Assembly (NCBI RefSeq): GCF_015207665.1
Contig: NZ_JADEWL010000051.1
Span: 1-42,913 of the forward strand
From: Plectonema cf. radiosum LEGE 06105
GTDB taxonomy: Bacteria > Cyanobacteriota > Cyanobacteriia > Cyanobacteriales > Nostocaceae
Reading direction: 5' to 3'
Length of the DNA stretch: 42,913 nucleotides
Part shown: positions 25,858 through 34,043 of the stretch, piece by piece
Numbering within the stretch: position 1 is the stretch's first letter
How the letters are laid out: every line of letters begins with the position of its first letter
Program-made: the position numbers and the translations under genes
Notes under the pieces: model-generated
What the model was told of the DNA's origin: nothing
The model's database searches: none
What the model saw: only the letters and a program-made list of their open reading frames with translations

Positions 25858-25958
25858 TGTAATCAAAAGTTTCATATGCTTGAATAACTAACGCCGCTTT
25901 TGTATATGAATCTGTATTATCCAAGCATTGACTTAGAACAGAACTAGACAGGATATTT

Positions 25959-26495
25959 CTAATGATATACTTTACTCAGAGCGTGCCAAGTCCGAGGACC
26001 TACGACTCCATCTTGAGGTAAAGCCATATCCAATTGGAATTTTCTCACTGCTACTTCTGTAATTGAACCAAAATCACCGTCTATATTAAAGCTATAGTAA
26101 CCGTGTAGTGATAAGGTTCTTTGAACCATTCTCACGTACTTACCAGTACTACCACGACTGAGAACTGGGATAGGTGGAACAGGAGGAGCGCCGCTATAAA
26201 GTGCTTTCCAAGTTAATGAACCGACGATACCATCTTCTTCCAAGTAAACACGATGTTGATATGCTTTGACAGCCCATTCAACATATTCGCTGAAGATACC
26301 ATCGATTACATCATAATAAAGTTCCCAGTATTTCAAGAGTTTTTGCAGTTCTTCAACTGCTTCTCCAGTATCTCCCTTTCTTAAAGTTGGTTTACTCAAC
26401 CTCGTTGATGTTAGTTCCGCGATGGAAAATGTAGGAAGATTATTTACATCAATCAGGTGATTGTTTTCCTGTTCATTTCTTTCTTGAAGTTGCAT
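25959..26495 (-). CDS. Peptidoglycan-binding protein with two PG_binding_1 domains
   Basis: The 178-residue product carries two domains of about 60 residues with the family pattern: LRKGDTGEAVEELQKLL...IDGIFSEYVEWAVKAYQ...EDGIVGSLTWKAL (about 43-105) and LSRGSTGKYVRMVQRTL...IDGDFGSITEVAVRKFQ...QDGVVGPRTWHAL (about 112-175). There is no clear signal peptide. PG_binding_1 domains bind peptidoglycan, usually next to a catalytic domain, which is missing here. The ATG at 26495 follows AGAGGAAAG; a TTG at 26513 is the alternative. A conserved stress promoter lies 150 bp upstream. Confidence 0.87.
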   Translation of the reverse strand: MQLQERNEQENNHLIDVNNLPTFSIAELTSTRLSKPTLRKGDTGEAVEELQKLLKYWELYYDVIDGIFSEYVEWAVKAYQHRVYLEEDGIVGSLTWKALYSGAPPVPPIPVLSRGSTGKYVRMVQRTLSLHGYYSFNIDGDFGSITEVAVRKFQLDMALPQDGVVGPRTWHALSKVYH

Positions 26496-26813
26496 AATTT
26501 TCTTTCCTCTCAATGTATTTATTAAGGTTTCTAATACAATGCAGTGGGGTTATAGACGAGTTAATTTCCTACATAAAAATAATTTAATTAACTCATCTTA
26601 GAGAAAACATTGAAACCCTTGAAATCATCTTCTCTATACTTTTAATCTAAACAAAGATTGTGAGGAATCCGTGAGTAAAAAAATATTTAATCACATACCA
26701 GTAAAAACTCTGCGTTTCTCTGCGTATACCTTAGCGTCTCTCTGCGTTAATAGGAATCCTCTAATTTCTAAGCTGCTTTTCTCCCATGACGTTATTGCTT
26801 TAATAATTTAACT
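26496..26813. other. Intergenic region between P-ATPase and peptidoglycan-binding genes
   Basis: It contains the conserved promoter at 26644-26676 and, around 26708-26748, a repeated CTCTGCGT unit (three copies), a dispersed cyanobacterial type. No gene is seen. Confidence 0.6.
26644..26676 (-). promoter_or_regulatory. Conserved stress promoter, copy 3 (peptidoglycan-binding gene)
   Basis: Read leftward the site is ACTCACGGATTCCTCACA, nine bases, then TAGATT as -10, followed by AAAAG. Spacing is identical to the other copies. The predicted start is near 26637, about 140 nt before the gene. Confidence 0.68.
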
Positions 26814-29558
26814 CTAATTAATGGGGTCAAAACGATTTACCACCATAGTTACTAGAATCATTGGCAATCCAACAACCAAGCAAATTAACCATTGATTTAA
26901 ATTCAGTGGTGCAGTAGAAAACAACAGATTCATTAAATTCCATTGACTAAAAATTATTTGCAAAACTATAGTTAAAGCAATTCCAATTCCAATTGCTGAG
27001 GCATCCCTAACTTGATGATTGATACCACGAAGTTTATTGAAAATACCAATTCCTAATTGACTAATACTTAAAAGATAAAAAATTCTTCCTGCTACTAAAG
27101 CTTGAATTGCCATTGTTCGAGCTAAATCTATATTTCCTGTGGTTTGTTGTATCCATTCAAATACGCCGAAAATTAAAATCCAGTTAAAAATAGAAATTGC
27201 CAGGATACGCTTAACTAAACTTGGGGAAAGTAACCGTTCACGTGGGTTCCGGGGTGGTTTTTGCATCACCCCAACAGACTTAGGCTCAAAAGCTAAAGGT
27301 ACAGTCATGGCAATAGAATTAACCATATTTAACCACAAAACTTGTAAAGATAAAATCGGCAATTGTCTAGCAAGCAGTACACTAATCAAAATCGTCATCG
27401 ATTCACCACCATTAACTGGGAGAATAAAGGCGATCGCTTTGAGCAAATTCTGATAAACAGTGCGCCCTTCCTCAACTGCTGCTTCGATGGAGGCAAAATT
27501 ATCATCGGTTAAAATCATGTCAGAGGCTTCTTTTGCCACCTCTGTACCTGCACCGCCCATAGCAATCCCAATATCTGCTTGTTTCAGAGCAGGTGCATCA
27601 TTGACACCATCCCCTGTCATGGCTACAACTTCGCCTTTGGATTGTAATGCTTCCACAAGACGCAGTTTCTGTTCTGGTGCCACACGGGCAAATACAGCCC
27701 CATCTTCTACCGCTGTGGCAAGTTCTGATTCTTCCATTTGAGCAAGTTGGTTTCCTGTGAAAGCCAGAACTTCACGATTGTTATTAAAGCCCATACTTTC
27801 AGCAATGGCTTGGGCAGTTACCGCATGGTCGCCTGTAATCATTTTTACTTGAATACCAGCTTCTTGACAGGCTTTCACAGCTTTGATGGCTTCTGCTCTT
27901 GGCGGATCGATCATCCCCTGCAATCCCAAGAAAATCAAATCATTTTCAATATCTGTATGTTCTAAAGATGTTCCATTTAAGGTTTCTCCATCTGAGAGGG
28001 ATTTTTTGGCAAAGGCTAATACCCGTAAACCAAGATTCGCCATTGCATCAACTTTTTGATGTATTCTTTGTGCATCTACAGGAGCAACATTTCCCTGGGA
28101 ATTCAACATTTGTTGACAACGTTTGAGAATTGCTTCAACGGAACCTTTAACGTAGATAGTTTTAAGTCTTGAGTTGCGATTGTGGGATGAATGCAAAGTC
28201 GCCATGTATTGGAACTCAGATTCAAAGGGGATAACATCCAATCTGGGCATTTCCTGTTCTAAACTATTGCGTTCATATCCAACTTTATTGGCAACTACTA
28301 CCAATGCTCCCTCTGTTGGATCGCCAATCACCTGCCACTGCTGGTCTTTTTTTTCTAAGTGCGAATCATTACATAGCAATCCAGCTTTGATACATTCTGC
28401 AACAACAGATGAATCATCCAAGTTTACTGGTTTTTCATCAAGTAAAATTTCTCCTTGGGGGTCATAACCTACACCAGTAACAGTATAATCTTCACCTCCG
28501 GCATAGATTGCTTGTACTGTCATCTGATTTTCAGTTAGTGTACCAGTTTTATCAGAGCAAATGACTGTAGCACCACCGAGGGTTTCCACTGCTGGTAATT
28601 TGCGAACAATTGCATGACGACGCGCCATACGGGAAACACCGATAGCTAGTGTAACCGTAACTACTGCTGGTAATCCTTCCGGAATCGCACTCACAGCAAA
28701 GGCGATCGCAGCTTCAAACATTTCTGCCCAAGAGTAGCCATATCCCAGCCCCACAGCAAACATCAATGCTGCTATTCCTAAAATTATGTAGAGTAAAGTA
28801 CGGCTAAATTTGTCAAATTTGCGGGTTAATGGAGTTTTTAGAGCGTTTCCTTGCTCCATTAACTGGGAAATGCGTCCTGTCTCCGTAGCATCTCCAATCG
28901 CAACAACAACACCCTTACCAGTGCCAAAAGTTACGAAGCTACCAGCATAAGCCATATTCGTGCGTTCTGCTAAAGCTGCATCTAGATTTAGCTGTTGCGG
29001 ATTTTTTTCAACTGCAACTGATTCACCTGTGAGTGCTGATTCATTAGCTTGTAGATTCCGTGCTTGCACCAAACGCAAATCAGCGGGTACTTTATCTCCA
29101 GAAGCAAGTAGTACTATATCTCCTGGTACTAACTCCGTTGATGGAATCTGCATTTTTTGACCATCGCGAATGATGGTTGCATCGGTTTTTACTGAAGAAG
29201 CTAAAGCTGCGATCGCACTTTCAGCTTTGGATTCTTGCACAAAACCAATAATGGCGTTAATTAAAGTAACACCCCAGATTACCCCAGCGTTCACCCATTG
29301 TCCCAAAAATGCCTTGATTGCACCGGCAATTAATAAGATATATAACAAAGGTTGGTTAAATTGCAAAAGAAATCTTAACAATGGACCTTTTCCAGGTTTG
29401 CTTTTGAGTTCGTTTGCACCAAAATGTTCTCGTTTTTTTGCTGCAACAGAAGAAGTTAAACCAGTTTCTAAATGAGTATCTAAATGTTGAGTTACTTCTT
29501 CTACAGACAGATGATGCCATTGAGTTGATCTAATAATCTCTTGGGATGTTGCTGTCAT
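26814..29558 (-). CDS. Cation-translocating P-type ATPase, Ca2+-ATPase/PacL type
   Basis: At 914 residues it has the full P2-type layout: an N-terminal cation-ATPase domain (about 10-80), the actuator motif ALTGESVAV, the membrane motif AIPEGLPAVVT (helix 4), the phosphorylation site CSDKTGTLTEN (D336), the nucleotide domain with YVKGSVEAILKRC, MITGDHAVTA, the hinge MTGDGVNDAPALKQADIGIAMG (about 646-667), and a C-terminal cation-ATPase membrane domain with LWLNMVNS. PacL-like enzymes export Ca2+, but P2 pumps also move Na+ or Mn2+, so the ion is not certain. It belongs to the stress island. It is full length. Confidence 0.93.
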   Translation of the reverse strand: MTATSQEIIRSTQWHHLSVEEVTQHLDTHLETGLTSSVAAKKREHFGANELKSKPGKGPLLRFLLQFNQPLLYILLIAGAIKAFLGQWVNAGVIWGVTLINAIIGFVQESKAESAIAALASSVKTDATIIRDGQKMQIPSTELVPGDIVLLASGDKVPADLRLVQARNLQANESALTGESVAVEKNPQQLNLDAALAERTNMAYAGSFVTFGTGKGVVVAIGDATETGRISQLMEQGNALKTPLTRKFDKFSRTLLYIILGIAALMFAVGLGYGYSWAEMFEAAIAFAVSAIPEGLPAVVTVTLAIGVSRMARRHAIVRKLPAVETLGGATVICSDKTGTLTENQMTVQAIYAGGEDYTVTGVGYDPQGEILLDEKPVNLDDSSVVAECIKAGLLCNDSHLEKKDQQWQVIGDPTEGALVVVANKVGYERNSLEQEMPRLDVIPFESEFQYMATLHSSHNRNSRLKTIYVKGSVEAILKRCQQMLNSQGNVAPVDAQRIHQKVDAMANLGLRVLAFAKKSLSDGETLNGTSLEHTDIENDLIFLGLQGMIDPPRAEAIKAVKACQEAGIQVKMITGDHAVTAQAIAESMGFNNNREVLAFTGNQLAQMEESELATAVEDGAVFARVAPEQKLRLVEALQSKGEVVAMTGDGVNDAPALKQADIGIAMGGAGTEVAKEASDMILTDDNFASIEAAVEEGRTVYQNLLKAIAFILPVNGGESMTILISVLLARQLPILSLQVLWLNMVNSIAMTVPLAFEPKSVGVMQKPPRNPRERLLSPSLVKRILAISIFNWILIFGVFEWIQQTTGNIDLARTMAIQALVAGRIFYLLSISQLGIGIFNKLRGINHQVRDASAIGIGIALTIVLQIIFSQWNLMNLLFSTAPLNLNQWLICLVVGLPMILVTMVVNRFDPIN

Positions 29559-29931
29559 CTTATTTGCTTTTATCTAATATTTAGCATTGGCAGTGTAAAT
29601 TCAAGACTATTAGCTGTTGTTGTAGTTTTTAGCTAATCAGTGAGCCTTTGCATTTAATATTATAAACAAATGTGATTCAAAAGTGAATTAAAAGGGAATG
29701 GGTAATAGGTAATAGGGAATCTCAATGGAGAGTAATGCGGATTTGACACTCTGCCCTTTAAAAAGAGGCAGATTCTTTAAGACTTGCTTAAAAGGGATAG
29801 TCAAATATCCCACTACACGCTCAAAACAACTGTCATCCAGAAACCTTGTAGAGACGCGAAATTTCGCGTCTCTACATTCTTTTTCGGAGATGTCTACTGT
29901 TCCCCGTTGCCTGTTGACTATTCCCTATTCC
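29559..29931. other. Intergenic region with a perfect palindrome
   Basis: It contains the dispersed palindrome at 29847-29876 and a short GGTAATAGG repeat near 29700. A rightward open frame at 29725 spans the palindrome and is not supported. A weak match to the conserved promoter at 29659-29688, facing the ATPase gene, was not accepted. Confidence 0.55.
29847..29876. repeat. Perfect 30-bp palindrome of the TGTAGAGACG family
   Basis: TGTAGAGACGCGAAA is followed directly by its exact reverse complement. It is the most perfect of the family members in this window. Confidence 0.95.
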
Positions 29932-30105
29932 CTAATCCCTACTCTTGGTGGGATCACCTTCGTAGGGTTGTACTCCCGATTTTGGATAGTCATCATCGCT
30001 GGGGCTAAAAATTCTAGTTACTCCATTGGTAGTCAAATTAATCAATTTTTGGGGAATTTCTACAATTGATTTAATCATTTGCCGAGTTTTAGATGTAATA
30101 GACAT
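29932..30105 (-). CDS. 57-residue conserved-looking small protein
   Basis: Reading leftward from the ATG at 30103-30105 gives a 57-residue protein with an N-terminal helical part (MSITSKTRQMIKSIVEIPQ) and an acidic C-terminus containing RIFSPSDDDYPKSG and VQPYEGDP. A GGAG site lies 8 bp upstream of the ATG. It begins 15 bp after the stop of the GerMN gene on the same strand, which fits a two-gene operon. I recall similar short cyanobacterial proteins ending in the SPSDD.YP..GVQP pattern, but no function is known to me. Confidence 0.7.
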   Translation of the reverse strand: MSITSKTRQMIKSIVEIPQKLINLTTNGVTRIFSPSDDDYPKSGVQPYEGDPTKSRD

Positions 30106-30120
30106 AATAAATTCTCCATT

Positions 30121-30834
30121 TTAATTAATCGAAAAATCTTTGACAAATTGTTGTCTTGTCAACGGTTCTGCTAAAATTATTCCTTCACCACCAAGGGGAT
30201 TTTCTTCATTTAACAATTCACCTTCAACAGAAAGGTAAATATTAGCTTCGGAATCCAGACTTGAAGCAGTGTAAAGTACTTGAGCTACACGATAAATCAT
30301 TGAACTTGAACCACCACCATAGCGAAATTCATCGGATAGGTTGACATGAATTCCTGTTTCGTTAATTTGTAACCCTAATAATTTAGTTCCTGGGGGAATT
30401 GTCGAACTAAATTGATTGTTTTGGTGATTACTCAAAAGGTGATTTAAAGTTTGCTGTAATGCGACTTCCTTTGATGTTCCTTTTCCAATAGTAACTGGTT
30501 GTGGAACTAAGTTTATTTCTTCACCTTCAACTTGTAAGAAATAGGCTTTTGGCTGTAACTCTACAACGAGTGGATTTTGTTTTGCAGTTAATTTTTCTGT
30601 TGGTTTGGGAATTGTAAATGGGATAGTTGGTTTTGGAACTGTATTGTTGTTTTTCGATATGGGTGATTTTTTGACTTGTTCAGATGTGGGAGTGGGAATT
30701 GTTTCTGTAGAAGTAGAATTTCCATTAGAATCTAACCCATTCAACCAAACCACACTCACAACTAAACTTAGTAATAATAGTATGTAAATGATGAAGATAT
30801 TTTGTTGAACGGGACGGGTATTTTGGGTTTTCAT
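30121..30834 (-). CDS. GerMN-domain membrane-anchored protein
   Basis: The 237-residue protein has one N-terminal membrane helix (about 12-32), a Thr/Pro/Ser-rich linker (about 38-85), and a GerMN (sporulation/spore germination-like) domain at about 90-235 (YFLQVEGEEINLVPQPVTI, ALQQTLNHLLS, IPPGTKLLGLQINETGIHVNLSDEFRYGGG, VAQVLYTASSL). Such proteins are common in cyanobacteria, exposed to the periplasm, with unknown role. A good AGGAGAAC site precedes the ATG. It is followed by the 57-residue gene. Confidence 0.88.
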   Translation of the reverse strand: MKTQNTRPVQQNIFIIYILLLLSLVVSVVWLNGLDSNGNSTSTETIPTPTSEQVKKSPISKNNNTVPKPTIPFTIPKPTEKLTAKQNPLVVELQPKAYFLQVEGEEINLVPQPVTIGKGTSKEVALQQTLNHLLSNHQNNQFSSTIPPGTKLLGLQINETGIHVNLSDEFRYGGGSSSMIYRVAQVLYTASSLDSEANIYLSVEGELLNEENPLGGEGIILAEPLTRQQFVKDFSIN

Positions 30835-30935
30835 AATTGTTCTCCTACACTTTTGATGAGTAAATTATTTGATTGAAAATTGACCCCAATACCTCATCAA
30901 AACAGAAAACACCCTGTATATTCTGGTATTTTTAT

Positions 30936-31637
30936 TCAACTACTAGAAGAAGATGCATCAAGTTCCGATTCTGTGCGATAATGCATATTTTCTTCTAGTA
31001 GTTCATCATGCTGAAGTTGTTTTATCATTTCAACTCTTGCTTGTTCTGTAATTCCAGCATGATTAGGATTTTCTAACTCTGAAGCAGTACGAGAGTGCAT
31101 TGTTTCTTGGATATGTTCTTGATGTTGAAGCTGTTGAGCCATTGCTTCTCTTGCTCTCTCTTCCATAGTCAAATCAATTTTGATGACATCATGTTTTTCT
31201 GTATGAGTTTTTGGTAGATTTAAAGTTAAAAGTCCATTGTGAATTTCGGCTTTTACCTGTTTGTGTTCAACACATATAGGTAAGGGTATTATGCGTTGAA
31301 AATGACCATAATTAAATTCAGAACGGTATATTCCTGTTTCATAATGAACTTTTTGTTCTTCATGCTCCCCAGCAATAGAAACCGCATCTTTACTTACATG
31401 AATCTCCAAATCTTTCGGTTCTATACCAGGTACTTGGACTTGTAAAATCAAACATGAATCTGTTTCTTTGATTTCGATCGCTGGTTGCCATGTTGCATTT
31501 TCTACTTGAGGAATAGAATTTAAAGCATGATTATTAGTCTTTTGTGTATTTCCATGAACCAACTCATCAAATAAATGATTCATCTGATGGCGTAGATGAT
31601 TTATTTCTTTGGGTAGATGCCAGTTTTTTTCAGACAT
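30936..31637 (-). CDS. Hsp20/alpha-crystallin chaperone with repeated C-terminal extension
   Basis: This 233-residue protein has an alpha-crystallin domain at about 50-150 (ATWQPAIEIKETDSCLILQVQVPGI, the GIYRSEFNYGHFQRIIPLP segment, and HNGLLTLNLPKT). It then has an unusual C-terminal extension with two 30-residue repeats at 160-189 and 198-227, sharing 17 of 30 positions (AR..M..QLQH.E...E.MH.RT.SEL). Typical Hsp20 proteins are about 140-160 residues, so the repeats are an addition of about 75 residues. Small heat shock proteins bind unfolding proteins and form oligomers. It is divergent from the hydrolase gene and has the conserved stress promoter. Confidence 0.92.
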   Translation of the reverse strand: MSEKNWHLPKEINHLRHQMNHLFDELVHGNTQKTNNHALNSIPQVENATWQPAIEIKETDSCLILQVQVPGIEPKDLEIHVSKDAVSIAGEHEEQKVHYETGIYRSEFNYGHFQRIIPLPICVEHKQVKAEIHNGLLTLNLPKTHTEKHDVIKIDLTMEERAREAMAQQLQHQEHIQETMHSRTASELENPNHAGITEQARVEMIKQLQHDELLEENMHYRTESELDASSSSS

Positions 31638-31703
31638 ATATTTGCTCCCTGCGATCGCGATAACGACTTTGCTTAGCGAGCCAATATTATTGGCTCTATT
31701 TTT

Positions 31704-31736
31704 AAATTAGGAAAATAATTTGAGGAACTTGTGAGG
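31704..31736 (-). promoter_or_regulatory. Conserved stress promoter, copy 4 (hsp20 with repeats)
   Basis: Read leftward the site is CCTCACAAGTTCCTCAAA, nine bases, then TAATTT as -10, followed by AAAAATAG. The predicted start is near 31697, about 60 nt before the gene. It is back to back with copy 5. Confidence 0.78.
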
Positions 31737-31763
31737 ACAAGCCAAACCCACAAAAAACTGCAT

Positions 31764-31796
31764 CTTCACAAAATCTTCAAATTATTTCTCTATAAA
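31764..31796 (+). promoter_or_regulatory. Conserved stress promoter, copy 5 (hydrolase-like gene)
   Basis: The site is CTTCACAAAATCTTCAAA, nine bases, then TATAAA as -10, followed by TAAAAATAG. The predicted start is near 31803, about 60 nt before the gene. With copy 4 it makes a 93-bp divergent promoter pair. Confidence 0.72.
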
Positions 31797-31861
31797 TAAA
31801 AATAGATAAATAAAAATTTTTGAGACTCACATCATAAATGGGGATTTCGGAGGGTAAAACA

Positions 31862-32590
31862 ATGATTAGTAATGTTTTAAGCAATGTTCAAGAACAAATC
31901 GCCTCAATTGCAATCGGTGCTGTAAAATTGCAGGCTGAATTAGTAGTACCATCAAATGCTCGTTCCATTATTATATTTGCACATGGTAACGGTGTTGGAC
32001 GTTACAGTACTCGCAATCGCTACCTTGCTCATGTGTTGCGTCAAACAGCAGGGGTTGGAACTGTATTAGTAGACTTACTAACTCGTGAAGAAGAAGCCAT
32101 CGATTTACGCAGCAAGCATTGCAGTAGTAATGTGCAATTTTTAGCAAAAAGATTAATTGGTGTCACTGATTGGTTGCTTGATAACCCCAGTACCAGTAAT
32201 CTCAAAATCGGCTATTTTGGCGATCGCACTGGTGGAGGAGCAGCATTAATTGCAGCAGCACAACGTCCAATGTCTGTAGGAGCAATAGTTTCCCGCAGTG
32301 GAGAAACCTGTTTAACATCAGATGTTCTCAATTATGTACAAGCTCCAACTTTACTGATTGTGGGTGAAAATGACTTACCATTAATTGCCATGAATCAAGA
32401 TGCCTTCACTCATATTCAAGCATCGAAAAAACAGCTAGAAATTATCCCTGGCGCTTCTCAACAATTTAATGAACCAGGTGCTTTAGATGAAGTTGCTCGT
32501 TTAGCTTGTAGCTGGTTTAGTTATTATCTTTCATTACCTCAACAGCAAGAACTTTATGTTCATGCCGTACCCTGGTATCAAATGTCTTGA
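31862..32590 (+). CDS. Dienelactone-hydrolase-like alpha/beta protein lacking catalytic Ser and His
   Basis: The 242-residue protein follows the alpha/beta-hydrolase layout of the stress-linked dienelactone hydrolase family: IIIFAHGNGVGRYSTRN, LLTREEEAIDLRS, IGYFG.RTGGGAAL, APTLLIVGENDLPLI, EIIPGASQQFNEPGALDEVARLA. The family nucleophile elbow normally reads FGASTGAAAAL and the histidine motif GATHLFEEPG. Here the Ser position is Arg122 and the His position is Gln200; only the acid D171 is kept. The ATG at 31862 is preferred because GGAGGG lies 8 bp upstream; a start at 31838 is possible. It may be a pseudoenzyme. It has the conserved stress promoter. Confidence 0.85.
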   Translation: MISNVLSNVQEQIASIAIGAVKLQAELVVPSNARSIIIFAHGNGVGRYSTRNRYLAHVLRQTAGVGTVLVDLLTREEEAIDLRSKHCSSNVQFLAKRLIGVTDWLLDNPSTSNLKIGYFGDRTGGGAALIAAAQRPMSVGAIVSRSGETCLTSDVLNYVQAPTLLIVGENDLPLIAMNQDAFTHIQASKKQLEIIPGASQQFNEPGALDEVARLACSWFSYYLSLPQQQELYVHAVPWYQMS

Positions 32591-32637
32591 GAAGTCTGGT
32601 TTTTAAGAGGATTATCTGGTTTTGAGAGATTTATCCT

Positions 32638-32689
32638 AAAAACCCGACTTCTATGATTATCCTGATGGGGGGTAAGAAGTCGGGTTTTT
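32638..32689. terminator. Bidirectional hairpin terminator after the hydrolase-like gene
   Basis: Perfect 15-bp arms AAAAACCCGACTTCT and AGAAGTCGGGTTTTT enclose a 22-base loop, with a T5 end. It is preceded and followed by degenerate copies of the same arm (32590, 32714). The same arm sequence occurs at the ends of the MITE-like element at 25338-25577 and after the CFA-like gene at 36749. Confidence 0.85.
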
Positions 32690-32750
32690 ACTGAGATTAT
32701 CAGGGTGTTAGAAAGATTTATCTTAAAAAGCCGACTTCTATGATTAGTTT

Positions 32751-32783
32751 CCTCACAACTTCCTCAAATTTTTTTTCTACTCT
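32751..32783 (+). promoter_or_regulatory. Conserved stress promoter, copy 6 (second hsp20)
   Basis: The site is CCTCACAACTTCCTCAAA, nine bases, then TACTCT as -10 followed by TAAAG. The predicted start is near 32790, about 47 nt before the gene. Confidence 0.78.
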
Positions 32784-32836
32784 TAAAGTGAAAGATTTCA
32801 AAACCTTGAAATAAGAAATCCGGAGGAGGCAAAGTT

Positions 32837-33316
32837 ATGCCAATTACTCGTTGGGAACCTTTTCAAGAAATAGAAACTTGGCAACCTTTTTCTAGAGAGC
32901 CAATGTGGACTATAGATCAAATGCAACGGCAAATGAATCGCTTGATGGAACGGTTAATACCAAGTGGTAACGGAGGTTCTGCACTCAATTATATACCTTC
33001 GGCAGAAATGGAAGAAACTGCTGAGGACATTCGGCTCAAATTAGAAATTCCAGGAATGGAAGCTAAAGATTTGAGTGTTGAAGTCACAGACAGCTCTGTT
33101 TCTATTAGCGGAGAACGCAAATCGGAAACAAAGACAGAAGAAAAAGGTATGATACGCTCGGAATTCCACTACGGTAGATTTGAGCGAAATATTCCTTTAC
33201 CATCTCACGTTCAAAATGACAAAGTGCAAGCAGAATACAAAAATGGTATTCTTAGCCTTAAGTTACCCAAACTTGAAGGTGAGAAACATAAAACCGTGAA
33301 AATCGATGTCAAATAA
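32837..33316 (+). CDS. Hsp20/alpha-crystallin small heat shock protein
   Basis: At 159 residues this is a standard-length small heat shock protein: N-terminal region with DQMQRQMNRLMERL, an alpha-crystallin domain (about 50-150; LNYIPSAEMEETAEDIRLKLEIPGM, SVSISGERKSE, MIRSEFHYGRFERNIPLP, YKNGILSLKLPK) and a short C-terminal tail. It binds unfolding proteins. The ATG has a strong GGAGGAGG site. It is a paralog of the long Hsp20 at 30936-31637 and shares its promoter signature. Confidence 0.95.
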   Translation: MPITRWEPFQEIETWQPFSREPMWTIDQMQRQMNRLMERLIPSGNGGSALNYIPSAEMEETAEDIRLKLEIPGMEAKDLSVEVTDSSVSISGERKSETKTEEKGMIRSEFHYGRFERNIPLPSHVQNDKVQAEYKNGILSLKLPKLEGEKHKTVKIDVK

Positions 33317-33348
33317 ATAATTGTTAATTGTTAACACATCATAATAAT

Positions 33349-33378
33349 GTAGAGACGTTGCACTGCAACGTCTTTTAT
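33349..33378. repeat. Dispersed palindrome (TGTAGAGACG family) after hsp20
   Basis: GAGACGTTGCA and TGCAACGTCT form the stem with a 1-base centre. It begins 32 bp after the hsp20 stop and ends in TTTTA, so it may work as a 3' hairpin. Confidence 0.88.
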
Positions 33379-33428
33379 ATATTTAAATTCTTACCAAGAA
33401 TTTGATTAAATATATTCAATCAGATAAA

Positions 33429-33911
33429 TCAAAGTTTATATCCAATCTGACGTAAAAAATCTTTGCGTTCTATCATATCTTGAGAAGATTCTACACCTTT
33501 GGGAGAAAATCCATCAACAATGCCAATAAGACCTCTCCCTTGATCAGTTTCTACAACAATTACCTCTACCGGATTAGCAGTAGCACAGTAAATAGTACAA
33601 ACTTCAGGAACTTGTCTAATAGTATTGAGAAAGTTCATCGGATAAGCATTTTTAAGTAAAATAATAAAGCAGTGTCCGCAAGCTACCGCTAAAGCATTTT
33701 TCTGAGCAACTGTTTGTAAAAATTTGTCATTTCCCGACAGCCGAACCAAGCAATCTCCTGATGCTTCACAAAAAGCTAATCCAAATTTAACTTGTGTTAC
33801 TTGTTGAATCATCACCTCATGTAAATCTTCAACTGTTTTGATGAAATGACTTTGACCAATGATAATGTTACAATCTTCCGGAATTTCTACTGCAACTATT
33901 TGGATTTTCAT
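33429..33911 (-). CDS. Adenosine-specific kinase family protein
   Basis: The 160-residue sequence follows the adenosine-specific kinase family (PF04008 type): IIIGQSHFIKTVEDLHEVMI, FGLAFCEASGDCLVRLSGND, ACGHCFIILLKNAYPMNFLN, VPEVCTIYCATANPVEVIVVE and QGRGLIGIVDGFSPKGVE. The archaeal member was assigned as binding or acting on adenosine; the role in bacteria is unclear. It is divergent from the decayed ATPase alpha gene, and has its own copy of the conserved stress promoter 73 bp upstream. The length is typical. Confidence 0.9.
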   Translation of the reverse strand: MKIQIVAVEIPEDCNIIIGQSHFIKTVEDLHEVMIQQVTQVKFGLAFCEASGDCLVRLSGNDKFLQTVAQKNALAVACGHCFIILLKNAYPMNFLNTIRQVPEVCTIYCATANPVEVIVVETDQGRGLIGIVDGFSPKGVESSQDMIERKDFLRQIGYKL

Positions 33912-33983
33912 AATCTATCTAAATCTCAATTAAGTAAAAAACATTGTTAAGTTTTTGATTTTCCGTTAACATAATCTTTCTTT

Positions 33984-34016
33984 ATAGTAAAAAAACATTA
34001 TGGGGAAATTGTGAAG
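33984..34016 (-). promoter_or_regulatory. Conserved stress promoter, copy 7 (adenosine-specific kinase)
   Basis: Read leftward the site is CTTCACAATTTCCCCATA, nine bases, then TACTAT as -10, followed by AAAG. The predicted start is near 33977, about 65 nt before the gene. Confidence 0.65.
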
Positions 34017-34043
34017 GTGTTATCTCCGGTATCAAATGGAAAC

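Noticed and set aside
29659-29688. Weak match to the conserved promoter facing the P-type ATPase gene
   Set aside because: Only part of the half-sites match and the TATAAT hexamer is three bases off the strict spacing of the other eight sites.
29725-30069. Rightward 114-codon frame
   Set aside because: It crosses a perfect palindrome and lies antisense to the supported 57-residue gene.
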